Source of the DNA: Nitrospinota bacterium
GTDB lineage: Bacteria > UBA8248
Length of the DNA stretch: 37,618 nucleotides
Direction: 5' to 3'
Assembly: GCA_009839615.1 (NCBI GenBank)
Contig: VXPH01000212.1
Span: 1 to 37,618, forward strand
The translations under genes and the position numbers were made by a program. A model generated the notes under the pieces. The model ran no database searches and was not told where the DNA came from. It was given only the letters and a program-made list of their open reading frames with translations. Positions 7,951 through 14,586 of the stretch are shown here, one piece after another; the first letter of the stretch is position 1, and each line of letters begins with the position of its first letter.

Positions 7951-8322
7951 GGAGGTTGTTGAAAAAGCCTTTGTCGAGAGGTCAAACGCTCCTTCCTCGA
8001 TCGCGTTCGACCCCCAACCCCCCTTGTCAGGGGTTGTTGCTGAAAAAGTTCACAGAAGGAGCGCACCGAATTTCACTCCCCCCTTGAGGGGGAGTCAGTG
8101 AGCTAAGGGCGAAAGCCCGCAAGCGAACTGGTGGGGGGAGCTTTTTCCTGTGGCATGTCCCCCCACCGAATCGGCCTTCGCCAAGGCTCGGCCTCTTCGT
8201 TGGGCTTTCCCCTCGGGAAGCCCAACCCTCAAGGGGGGAGTGATTTCTCTCTTGTCGGTATGCAAGAACTCACAAGGGGAATGGTTCGGCCTCACACGTA
8301 TAGGCTTTTTCAACAACCCTCC
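7951..8322. repeat. 372-bp non-coding element with nested inverted repeats
   Basis: The outer arms are GGAGGTTGTTGAAAAAGCC (7951-7969) and the inverse of GGAGGGTTGTTGAAAAAGCC (8303-8322), differing by one inserted G. Inside is a perfect 17-bp inverted pair, CACTCCCCCCTTGAGGG (8074-8090) with its complement at 8226-8242. A further pair, GGTGGGGGGA (8130-8139) with TCCCCCCACC (8158-8167), lies within that. A degenerate extra arm, GTTGTTGCTGAAAAAG, begins near 8034. I see no convincing gene and no clear target duplication. It occupies most of the 526-base gap between the divergent dehydrogenase and polymerase genes. Confidence 0.75.
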
Positions 8323-8342
8323 GCGCGCCGTCGACTTTCATC

Positions 8343-8372
8343 TTGCGCAGGCCGCCGGCAATGTGTTATTTT
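8343..8372 (+). promoter_or_regulatory. candidate promoter for the Y-family polymerase
   Basis: TTGCGC (8343-8348), an 18-base spacer and TATTTT (8367-8372) lie 26 bases before the start codon. The matches are 3/6 and 4/6. No LexA-type CTG-N10-CAG box is evident nearby, so SOS control is not supported by what I can see. Confidence 0.35.
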
Positions 8373-8397
8373 CGTTTTTTGTTCTCTTTGGTGAGCC

Positions 8398-9636
8398 ATG
8401 CGCCGACCAACCAGACCGAAACGGCTCTATATCGATTTCGACGGCTTTTTCGCGGCCTGCGAGGAGCAGGCGGACCCCGGCCTGCATGGCCGTCCCGTCG
8501 GGGTCATACCGTTCGCGGGGGCGCGCAACAGTTGCGTGATCGCCGCGAACGCCGCGGCCAAGAGGTTCGGCGTCAAGATCGGGACCATGATCGCAGAAGC
8601 CCGCCGGTTGTGCCCCCGGATAACGCTCGCGCCGCAGCGGCCGGACCTGTACGTCCGGATCCACCAGCGGATTATCGCCGCGGTGCTCTCCGTGCTGCCG
8701 ATCGACGTCGTTTGCTCGATCGACGAGTTCGCCGCCGTCCTGGGGAACCGGGACCGCCCCGAGGAGGTCGCGGGAAGGATCAAGGCCCGGGTGCGGGCAG
8801 CCGTCGGGGAACGCATCACCTGCTCCATCGGCTGTGCGCCCAACAGGTGGCTCGCCAAGATCGCCGCGGAACTGGAAAAACCGGATGGCCTGACGGTGCT
8901 GCTTCCCGACGACCTGCCGGGTCCTTTGCTCGGCCTCGGGCTGGATGCGCTGCCCGGGGTGGGGAGGCGCATGCGCGCGCGCTTGAGGCGCAGCGGGATA
9001 GCGAGCGTCGAGGACATCTGGAACACCGACCCCGGACGGCTGCGTTCGATCTGGGGCAGCGTGAACGGCGCGCGCTTTTGGTACGCACTCCACGGCTACG
9101 CCGTGGAACCGCCGGTGACGAGGCGCGGATCGATCGGCCACGGCCGGGTCCTGCCTCCCGGGGAGCGCAGTGCCGGGTCCGCCCGGCCGATGGCCAGGCA
9201 GCTGGTGGTGAAGGCGGCCCGGCGCCTGCGCCGGGAGGGGTTCTTCGCCCGGAGGCTCACCCTGTCGGCCGACTGTCTCGATGCGCCCTCCTGGACGGCC
9301 TCGGCGGCCGTCCCGAGAGCGAACGACGATCTGACTTGCCTCGATGTCCTCTCGGCGCTCTGGGCCGCGCTCACCACGGCGCGGAGCCGGGCCGCGGTGT
9401 TCCGGATCGCCGTGTCGTTCGACCGATTCGTCCCGTCGGATGAAGCGCAGCTCGAACTGTCTCTCGGCGAGCCGGGCGAGGGGCGCCGGCTGGCGAGGCT
9501 GAACGCCGCCGTCGATTCGATCAACGCCCGCTATGCGCGCACCGTCGTCGGCTACGGCGGGTGCGCTCCTCCGGGCGGCTACGTGGGAGCCAAGATCGGG
9601 TACGGCCGCGTTCCCGGACTCGAGGACTTCCAGTAA
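8398..9636 (+). CDS. Y-family (DinB/ImuB-like) DNA polymerase
   Basis: Error-tolerant translesion polymerase of 412 residues. The palm starts with YIDFDGFFAACEEQ (D13, D15), and the second catalytic pair is CSIDEF (D109, E110). The steric and fold motif CAPNRWLAKIAAELEKPDG matches the DinB pattern, followed by a helix-hairpin-helix (LDALPGVGRRMRARL). Both acidic motifs are intact, so it should be active, unlike ImuB proteins that have lost them. QLELSL at 351-356 is a possible beta-clamp-binding motif. It belongs to the group often found in alphaproteobacteria and mislabelled as an ImpB type VI protein. Its stop codon shares one base with the next gene's ATG (TAATG), so the two are translated together. 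Confidence 0.85.
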   Translation: MRRPTRPKRLYIDFDGFFAACEEQADPGLHGRPVGVIPFAGARNSCVIAANAAAKRFGVKIGTMIAEARRLCPRITLAPQRPDLYVRIHQRIIAAVLSVLPIDVVCSIDEFAAVLGNRDRPEEVAGRIKARVRAAVGERITCSIGCAPNRWLAKIAAELEKPDGLTVLLPDDLPGPLLGLGLDALPGVGRRMRARLRRSGIASVEDIWNTDPGRLRSIWGSVNGARFWYALHGYAVEPPVTRRGSIGHGRVLPPGERSAGSARPMARQLVVKAARRLRREGFFARRLTLSADCLDAPSWTASAAVPRANDDLTCLDVLSALWAALTTARSRAAVFRIAVSFDRFVPSDEAQLELSLGEPGEGRRLARLNAAVDSINARYARTVVGYGGCAPPGGYVGAKIGYGRVPGLEDFQ

Positions 9637-9887
9637 TGGCGCTTCGCCTGGGCGATTACGCCGAAGGAGGCTGGTATTTCATCGCGGGGTGCAAGGCCTG
9701 CGGCCGGGAGACGGCCCTGGAACCCGCCGAACTCCTGGCCCGGCCGGGGAGGGGACGAGTGCACCGCGGAATGCGCGTGGAAGACCTTGAACCCCTCTTG
9801 CGATGCCGGGAATGCCGCTCCCGGACGGCGCGCATCGAGCCGGTCGCCAGAACCCGCAAGCAGGGTTTCGTCGGCGGGATGATCTGA
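9636..9887 (+). CDS. small four-cysteine (zinc-ribbon-like) protein coupled to the polymerase
   Basis: 83-residue protein of unknown function. Two CxxC knuckles (CKAC at 19-22, CREC at 57-60) about 34 residues apart look like a zinc ribbon or rubredoxin-like site, with a basic tail (RTRKQGFVGGMI). The ATG at 9636 overlaps the polymerase stop by one base; a longer in-frame reading from 9561 would lie inside the polymerase gene and is unlikely. The coupling suggests a role tied to the polymerase, such as DNA binding or regulation. This is inference from position only. Confidence 0.7.
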   Translation: MALRLGDYAEGGWYFIAGCKACGRETALEPAELLARPGRGRVHRGMRVEDLEPLLRCRECRSRTARIEPVARTRKQGFVGGMI

Positions 9888-9959
9888 GAGGCGAGGCGCT
9901 TTCCGGGAATGCCGGGCGTTCCATCTCATGCCGGTTTCGCCGTGAGAGCCCTGCGCGCC

Positions 9960-9988
9960 TTGCGGAGCGCGGGGCGGGAATGTAGGAT
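9960..9988 (+). promoter_or_regulatory. candidate promoter for the oxidoreductase pair
   Basis: TTGCGG (9960-9965), a 17-base spacer and TAGGAT (9983-9988) lie 28 bases before the first Gfo/Idh/MocA gene. Spacing is ideal; box matches are 3/6 and 4/6. Confidence 0.4.
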
Positions 9989-10015
9989 TCGCCGGATTTC
10001 AGGGAGAGATTCGAG

Positions 10016-11107
10016 ATGGTGATTCAAAAGAAAGAGGTCGGCGTCGGCCTGATCGGCGCGGGCAAGATCGGCTCGCTCCGCGCGCATCTGGCGGCGACTT
10101 CGCCGGTGGTGAATTTTTTCGCGATATCGGACATCGACGCAGAACGCGCCCGCGCCGTCGCCCAACAGAACGAGGCGGCCTTTCATACCTCGGACAATAG
10201 AGAGGTCATCGAACATCCCCAGGTGGACGCGTTAATCGTCTCGACACCCGAGGGTGAGCACACCGAGGCCATCTGCATGGCGCTCGAAATCGGCAAGCCC
10301 GTCCTGGTGGAGAAGCCCATCGCGCTCACGCTGCCCGATGCGGACAGGATCATGGAGTCCAAGGCCAAAGGCGGCGCGGAGCTCTACATCGGCTACACGC
10401 AGCGGATCAGGCGGAAGTTCCTGGCGATCAAGGAGCACATCGACGCGGGCCGCCTGGGCGAGGTGATGACCGCGCGCATGACCATCTACAACACGCGCCC
10501 CACGGCGCGCCAGGTCTACCTGCGCGCTCCTCACGCGAATCCCTTCACGGACGAGATCACCTACATGGCGGACATGGCGCTGTGGTTCTTCCAGCCCCGG
10601 AAACCGGTGCGCGTCTACGCGCAGGCGGGCAGCGAGGTGTTTCACGATCACCCCGATCAGATGGGCGATTACGGCTGGGCGGTCGTGACCTTCGAGGATG
10701 GTGCTGCGGCGTGCCTGGGCGGGAACTGGGCGCTGCCCGAGTACTGGCCCGCCACGGTGGCGACCATCAGCGTGGACATCTTCGGGAGCGAGGGCGCCAT
10801 CCGCATCGACGACGGCCACAAGGACGTGATGATGGTGGGCAACGAGCGCGTCCCCTCGCCTTATGCGCCGGACTCCTCGGTGGAGGTCGCCTTCCTGGGC
10901 TCCGCCATGCCGGGGGACTGGGCAGTGGGCGATTTCGTGGGGCCGATGCGCGATGAGACGCGGCTGTTCCTGGAGCGCGTCACCACCGGCAAGGACGTGC
11001 CGCTCTGCGACGCGGAGACGGGCCGCGCCGTGCTCGAACTCACCCTCGCCATGGAAGAGAGCGCCCGCCGGGGCGGCGAGGTCATCGAACTGCCGTTTAG
11101 GGGATGA
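10016..11107 (+). CDS. Gfo/Idh/MocA-family oxidoreductase, first tandem copy
   Basis: NAD(P)-dependent dehydrogenase of the sugar/inositol type, 363 residues. The Rossmann motif GLIGAGKIG is at 11-19, and the family lysine motif VEKPIALTL has K100. In the C-terminal domain the usual GxHxxD motif reads TYMADMALW: the aspartate is kept, but the common catalytic histidine position is tyrosine. GGGAGAG precedes the ATG. A paralogue starts four bases after its stop. The two are roughly half identical by eye, so this is an old duplication. The substrate is unknown; neighbouring catabolic genes suggest a cyclic polyol, sugar acid or similar hydroxylated compound. Confidence 0.85.
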   Translation: MVIQKKEVGVGLIGAGKIGSLRAHLAATSPVVNFFAISDIDAERARAVAQQNEAAFHTSDNREVIEHPQVDALIVSTPEGEHTEAICMALEIGKPVLVEKPIALTLPDADRIMESKAKGGAELYIGYTQRIRRKFLAIKEHIDAGRLGEVMTARMTIYNTRPTARQVYLRAPHANPFTDEITYMADMALWFFQPRKPVRVYAQAGSEVFHDHPDQMGDYGWAVVTFEDGAAACLGGNWALPEYWPATVATISVDIFGSEGAIRIDDGHKDVMMVGNERVPSPYAPDSSVEVAFLGSAMPGDWAVGDFVGPMRDETRLFLERVTTGKDVPLCDAETGRAVLELTLAMEESARRGGEVIELPFRG

Positions 11108-11111
11108 GAAG

Positions 11112-12200
11112 TTGAAGCAGATCGGTTTGGGAATCGTGGGTTCGGGACGCATGGGGAGGCTCCGCGCGCATCTGGCGTCCGGCTCGCCCGAGGTGAAATT
11201 TCTGGCGCTTTCGGACAAGGACCCGGCGCGCGCGAAACTTATCGCCGAAGAAACGCAGGCCGATTTCCACACCGGCGACAACGAGGCGGTGCTCGCGCAC
11301 GCGGACGTGGACGCGGTGATCGTCTCCACACCTGAGTTCGACCACGCCGATGCCGTCTGCCGCGCCTTGGAACTCGGAAAGCCCGTTCTGTGCGAGAAGC
11401 CGATATCCCTGTCGCTGGAGGATGCGGACAGGATTCTCGCGGCGTACGAGAAATCGAGCGCCGAACTCTTCATCGGCTACACGCAGAGACAGAGGCGGCG
11501 CTTCCTGAACGCCAAGGAGCAGATTCAGCGCGGCCGCCTCGGGCATCTGCAGACCGCGCGCGCCACGCTCTACAACGTCACCACCAACGGGGCGGAGATT
11601 TACAAGCGCGCCGCCCACGCCGGCCCCGTCACCGACACGCTCACCTACATGGTGGACATCTGCCTGTGGTATTTCGAGGGCAGAAAGCCCAGGCGCGTCT
11701 ACGCCCAGGGGGGCAGCAAGGTGTTCCCGCATCATCCGATGGGATGCGGGGACTGGGCGTGGGCGATCCTCACCTTCGAGGACGGCGGCACCGTGAACTT
11801 CGGCTGCTCGTGGATACTGCCGGACAACTGGCCGGCGAACATCACATCCATCGACCTCGAAGTCATGGGAACCGAAGGGGCCATCGCGATAGACGATTCG
11901 CACAAGAACGCCGTCATGGCGACGAACAAGGGCGTGCCCTCGCCGTATGTGGACGGCATGACCTCGGACGTCGTGTTCCTCGAATCCATGATGGCGGGCG
12001 ACTGGCTGGTGGGCGATTTCTGGGGGCCGATGCGCGATGAGACGAGGCTGTTCCTGGAAAGGGTGACGATGGGCCGGAGCGTCTCGCTGGCGCTGCCCGA
12101 ACACGCCCGCACCGTGCTCGAGGTGACGCTGGCCATCGAGCATAGCGCAAAGGAAAACAGGCCCATCGATTTCCCGCTCACGGGCGTCCATTCTCATTAA
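11112..12200 (+). CDS. Gfo/Idh/MocA-family oxidoreductase, second tandem copy
   Basis: Paralogue of the preceding gene, 362 residues. GIVGSGRMG at 7-15 binds the nucleotide, and CEKPISLSL holds K96. The C-terminal domain has TYMVDICLW, again with tyrosine where many relatives have the catalytic histidine. The start is TTG at 11112, with AGGGG eight bases upstream and four bases after the previous stop; the frame is open upstream only through overlapping sequence of copy one. The shared departures from the family norm suggest both act on related substrates, possibly as a heteromeric enzyme or as two steps of one pathway. That is inference. Confidence 0.84.
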   Translation: MKQIGLGIVGSGRMGRLRAHLASGSPEVKFLALSDKDPARAKLIAEETQADFHTGDNEAVLAHADVDAVIVSTPEFDHADAVCRALELGKPVLCEKPISLSLEDADRILAAYEKSSAELFIGYTQRQRRRFLNAKEQIQRGRLGHLQTARATLYNVTTNGAEIYKRAAHAGPVTDTLTYMVDICLWYFEGRKPRRVYAQGGSKVFPHHPMGCGDWAWAILTFEDGGTVNFGCSWILPDNWPANITSIDLEVMGTEGAIAIDDSHKNAVMATNKGVPSPYVDGMTSDVVFLESMMAGDWLVGDFWGPMRDETRLFLERVTMGRSVSLALPEHARTVLEVTLAIEHSAKENRPIDFPLTGVHSH

Positions 12201-12212
12201 GTCCCATTCGCG

Positions 12213-12590
12213 GTGAAACCCGGGCAACAGACCCTGCTCTCGAATCCCAGGTACGAACTCGGAAAATCCGTCTCGGGCGATGGTGCGCATTTCACGCTCT
12301 CAGGCGACCTCGATGCCGAAGGCGCGGCACGCGTCCTGGAGGCGATGGAAGGCGAGAGCCTGCGCGCCGGAATCACGAGCCTCGATTTGGAAGAGCTGGA
12401 ACTGTTGGACGGCGCCGCCGTCGCCCGGATGGTGGATTTCATAAGGCTCCTCTTGAGCCGCTCTGATAGGGTGCGCGTATTAAAATCTCCGCAGTCGCTG
12501 GCGCACACCATCTACCGGGTGGGGATGCTGGAGGGCGACGCGCGGCTGGAACTCGTCGACCCCCGGCAGGAAGAGGGAACGACCAATTGA
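12213..12590 (+). CDS. orphan STAS-domain protein
   Basis: 125-residue single-domain protein resembling anti-sigma-factor antagonists (SpoIIAA/RsbV) and MlaB. The pattern is FTLSGDLDAEGAARVLEAM (27-45), then SLDLEELELLDGAAVARMVDFI (56-77), then a strand-helix ending in SLAHTIYRVGML. In SpoIIAA the loop is MDSSG with a phosphorylated serine; here it is LDGAA (D66, G67, A68), so that switch is missing. The start is GTG at 12213, 12 bases after the oxidoreductase stop. No anti-sigma kinase or sigma factor gene is nearby. It may be a non-phosphorylated partner protein; function unknown. Confidence 0.6.
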   Translation: MKPGQQTLLSNPRYELGKSVSGDGAHFTLSGDLDAEGAARVLEAMEGESLRAGITSLDLEELELLDGAAVARMVDFIRLLLSRSDRVRVLKSPQSLAHTIYRVGMLEGDARLELVDPRQEEGTTN

Positions 12591-12642
12591 GGCGGACGCG
12601 GTGCGCGCTTTTTAACCATGATTCGAACAAGAGGAATTCTCC

Positions 12643-13527
12643 ATGAGTCCCGTATCGCCAGATGATCCTTACGAGAGAAAACGCGTCCGCGTGCTCGACG
12701 CGGAGATGGCGTACATCGAGGCAGGTGTTGGCGCGCCCATCGTTTTGCTGCACGGAAATCCGGCTACTTCTTATCTCTGGCGGAACGTGATCCCCCATTT
12801 GGAGGACCTGGGGCGGTGCCTGGCGCCCGACCTCATGAACAGCGGCGAGTCGGACAACATCCCCGGCGGTGGCTGCCGCTACCGGGACCACATCCCCTAC
12901 ATGGACGCGTGGTTCGAGGCGGTGGGTGCGACGGAAAACGCCTTTTTGGTGCTCCACGACTGGGGCGCGGCGCTGGGTTTCCAGCGCGTATCGCGTTTCC
13001 CGGGGCAGGTTGTCGGCCTCTCTTATATGGAATCCATGGTGCGTCCGCGCCTCTGGACGGACATGCCCGAAGACAGGGTGGCGCAGTTCCAGACGCTGCG
13101 CGGCGAGGCGGGGCTAGGCATGGTGATGGAGGATAATTTCTTCGTCGAGACCATGCTCCTTGAGCGCGGAATCGTGCGCGATCTGAGCGAGGCGGAAAAA
13201 GAGGTTTACCGGAAGCCGACGGAAGACCCCCAGAAAAGAAGGCAGACCCACCAGTGGGCGTGCGAGATCCCTTTCGAGGGCGAGCCGGCAGACAACTACG
13301 AGATCGTGAAGCGCTACAGCGATTATCTGCGCGCGAGCGGGAATCTCCCCAAGCTCTTCATCAACTGCGAGTACGGACACGCGCTGGCGGGGGCTGCGCG
13401 CGCGTTCTGCCGCGAGTGGCCGAACCAGGAGGAGATCACCATCCCGACGCGCCACTACGGGCAGGAGGACTGCCCCGATGAGATCGGCCGCGCCGTGGCG
13501 CGTTTCATCCGCAAGGTGCGGGGGTGA
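12643..13527 (+). CDS. haloalkane dehalogenase, HLD-II (DhaA/LinB) type
   Basis: Alpha/beta hydrolase that hydrolyses carbon-halogen bonds to give an alcohol, a halide and a proton. It has 294 residues, the usual length. All key positions of the LinB/DhaA group are visible: nucleophile D106 in LHDWG, the halide-holding pair N39 (HGNP) and W107, the catalytic acid E130 in SYMES, and the base H271 in RHYGQEDCPDEIG. The C-terminal WPNQEEITIP matches LinB closely. GAGGAATT precedes the ATG. It follows the STAS gene by 52 bases and precedes a cupin by 56. The natural substrate cannot be read off, and some family members act on non-halogenated compounds. Confidence 0.88.
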   Translation: MSPVSPDDPYERKRVRVLDAEMAYIEAGVGAPIVLLHGNPATSYLWRNVIPHLEDLGRCLAPDLMNSGESDNIPGGGCRYRDHIPYMDAWFEAVGATENAFLVLHDWGAALGFQRVSRFPGQVVGLSYMESMVRPRLWTDMPEDRVAQFQTLRGEAGLGMVMEDNFFVETMLLERGIVRDLSEAEKEVYRKPTEDPQKRRQTHQWACEIPFEGEPADNYEIVKRYSDYLRASGNLPKLFINCEYGHALAGAARAFCREWPNQEEITIPTRHYGQEDCPDEIGRAVARFIRKVRG

Positions 13528-13583
13528 GGCAAGAGTTCATCTTTCAAGTTCAGGCGAGAAGCCTGAAAAGCAAGGAGTATGAA

Positions 13584-13964
13584 ATGCCCATATACAGATT
13601 CGAAGACCTGAAGGACGTGCGGCAGAACCCCGGCCTCTCCTCGGGCCACGGGGAGAGCATCAAGGGGGAGCGCATGTATTTCTGCCACCGCATCTGGGAG
13701 GCAGGCACGGAGGCGAAGCCGCATTACCACGCATGCGAGCAGTTCATCTACATCATGCGCGGGAGGCAGAAGTTCACAATGGGCGGCGAGGTGCACGAGT
13801 TGGGACCGGGCGACGTCATCCACATTCCGGCGAACGAGGTCCACGCCGCGGAGATGATCGAAGAGGTCGAGGCCATCTACGTCAAGGACACCACCTGGAG
13901 CCTCAAGGGGGTGGCTGCAGGCGAAACGGCACCCGACGCCGCGCCGCCGGATGATCCGTTTTAG
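13584..13964 (+). CDS. small cupin-domain protein
   Basis: Single-domain metal-binding beta-barrel of 126 residues. Cupin motif 1 is KPHYHACEQFIYIMRG (H47, H49, Q53) and motif 2 is GPGDVIHIPANEVH (H87); the usual glutamate ligand is replaced by Gln, a common variant. I chose the ATG at 13584 because AGGAG lies six bases upstream; an in-frame GTG at 13524 would overlap the dehalogenase stop. Small cupins of this type act as isomerases, dioxygenases or sensors; the exact reaction is unknown. It lies downstream of the dehalogenase, probably in the same transcript, and faces a related cupin across a palindrome. Confidence 0.8.
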   Translation: MPIYRFEDLKDVRQNPGLSSGHGESIKGERMYFCHRIWEAGTEAKPHYHACEQFIYIMRGRQKFTMGGEVHELGPGDVIHIPANEVHAAEMIEEVEAIYVKDTTWSLKGVAAGETAPDAAPPDDPF

Positions 13965-13980
13965 TAAAGCGAATCACTCT

Positions 13981-14010
13981 CGTAGGGACAGGTCGCGACC
14001 TGTCCCTACG
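13981..14010. repeat. perfect 30-bp palindrome between convergent cupin genes
   Basis: The half-site CGTAGGGACAGGTCG is followed immediately by its exact reverse complement, with no loop. It sits in the 65-base gap between two convergent genes. There is no T-run on either side, so it is not a standard intrinsic terminator. Similar GGGACAGGTCGCGACCTGTCCC palindromes are scattered in many bacterial genomes, so I class it as a REP-like dispersed repeat that may also stop or protect both transcripts. Confidence 0.8.
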
Positions 14011-14029
14011 AATGACCCCATCCTACCGC

Positions 14030-14446
14030 CTACACCTTCCCGTAGAGTTCCTCCGCCTTGGTGTCTAAATGCTTGATGATGTCCTGGAGGTCGCCGGGGT
14101 AGTGGTGGTCGGCGCCCAGGTCGGGGTCTTCGGCGGGGGATTTCGCCACGAACATCACCGCCTTTTCGGTGAGCGTCCTGCCGCCGTGGAGCGTCCCCCG
14201 GGGGATGTGGACGATGTCACCGGGGCCGATGATTCGCTCCTCATCGCCCAGGCGCATGTATCGCTTCCCCTCGATGACGTAGATGTATTGCTCCTCGTCC
14301 TCGTGCCAGTGGGGCTTGGAACCCGTGCCCCTGCGGTAGGTGACCACGCCCGCCTTCATGAATTCCCCGGCCAGGGGCTTGTACTCGCCCGGGTTTCCCG
14401 TGCGGAGCTGTACGTTCTCGATGGTCTCGGTGCTGTAAAAAGGCAT
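14030..14446 (-). CDS. small cupin-domain protein, convergent paralogue
   Basis: 138-residue cupin. Motif 1 is KPHWHEDEEQYIYVIEG with H46, H48 and E52; motif 2 is GPGDIVHIPRGTLH with H87, so a complete metal site is present. The C-terminus adds a helical tail (LQDIIKHLDTKAEELYGKV). The start at 14446 has an excellent ribosome site, AAGGAGG, seven bases upstream; the in-frame ATG at 14494 lacks one. It is transcribed divergently from the alpha/beta hydrolase and convergently with the other cupin, to which it is distantly similar. Its function is probably sensing or modifying a small molecule of the neighbouring pathway; the ligand is unknown. Confidence 0.8.
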   Translation of the reverse strand: MPFYSTETIENVQLRTGNPGEYKPLAGEFMKAGVVTYRRGTGSKPHWHEDEEQYIYVIEGKRYMRLGDEERIIGPGDIVHIPRGTLHGGRTLTEKAVMFVAKSPAEDPDLGADHHYPGDLQDIIKHLDTKAEELYGKV

Positions 14447-14483
14447 GTATGACCTCCTTGGAGTGTTCAACCGCCGAAAAGGA

Positions 14484-14507
14484 TTGGGAATCATAACCCG
14501 ATTCCAA
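14484..14507. promoter_or_regulatory. candidate operator in the cupin/hydrolase divergent region
   Basis: TTGGGAATC (14484-14492) and GATTCCAA (14500-14507) form an inverted repeat with one unpaired G and a seven-base centre. The minus-strand TATGAT inside it (14490-14495) could be a -10 box for the cupin gene. A dimeric regulator is plausible; none is encoded next to it. Confidence 0.35.
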
Positions 14508-14531
14508 GAAGCGGATCATCTCGCGTATACT
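14502..14531 (+). promoter_or_regulatory. candidate promoter for the alpha/beta hydrolase
   Basis: TATACT (14526-14531) matches five of six -10 bases and lies 55 bases before the start. The -35, TTCCAA (14502-14507), at 18 bases is weak and overlaps the inverted repeat, which fits regulated expression. Confidence 0.4.
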
Positions 14532-14586
14532 TGGCCGCATCACAGGCAAGAGCGGTTCCATATATCGACATACGAGGAGAGCGCGC

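Noticed and set aside
7872-8066. 65-codon N-terminal extension of the alcohol dehydrogenase
   Set aside because: It runs through the repeat element, is not conserved-looking, and a GGAGG site places the start at TTG 7871.
8095-8394. Small open frames inside the 7951-8322 repeat
   Set aside because: They are by-products of the palindromic repeats: low complexity, both strands open, no family signature.
8398-9636. Type VI secretion protein ImpB label
   Set aside because: Relatives carry this name by error; the DinB-type catalytic and helix-hairpin-helix motifs show a Y-family polymerase.
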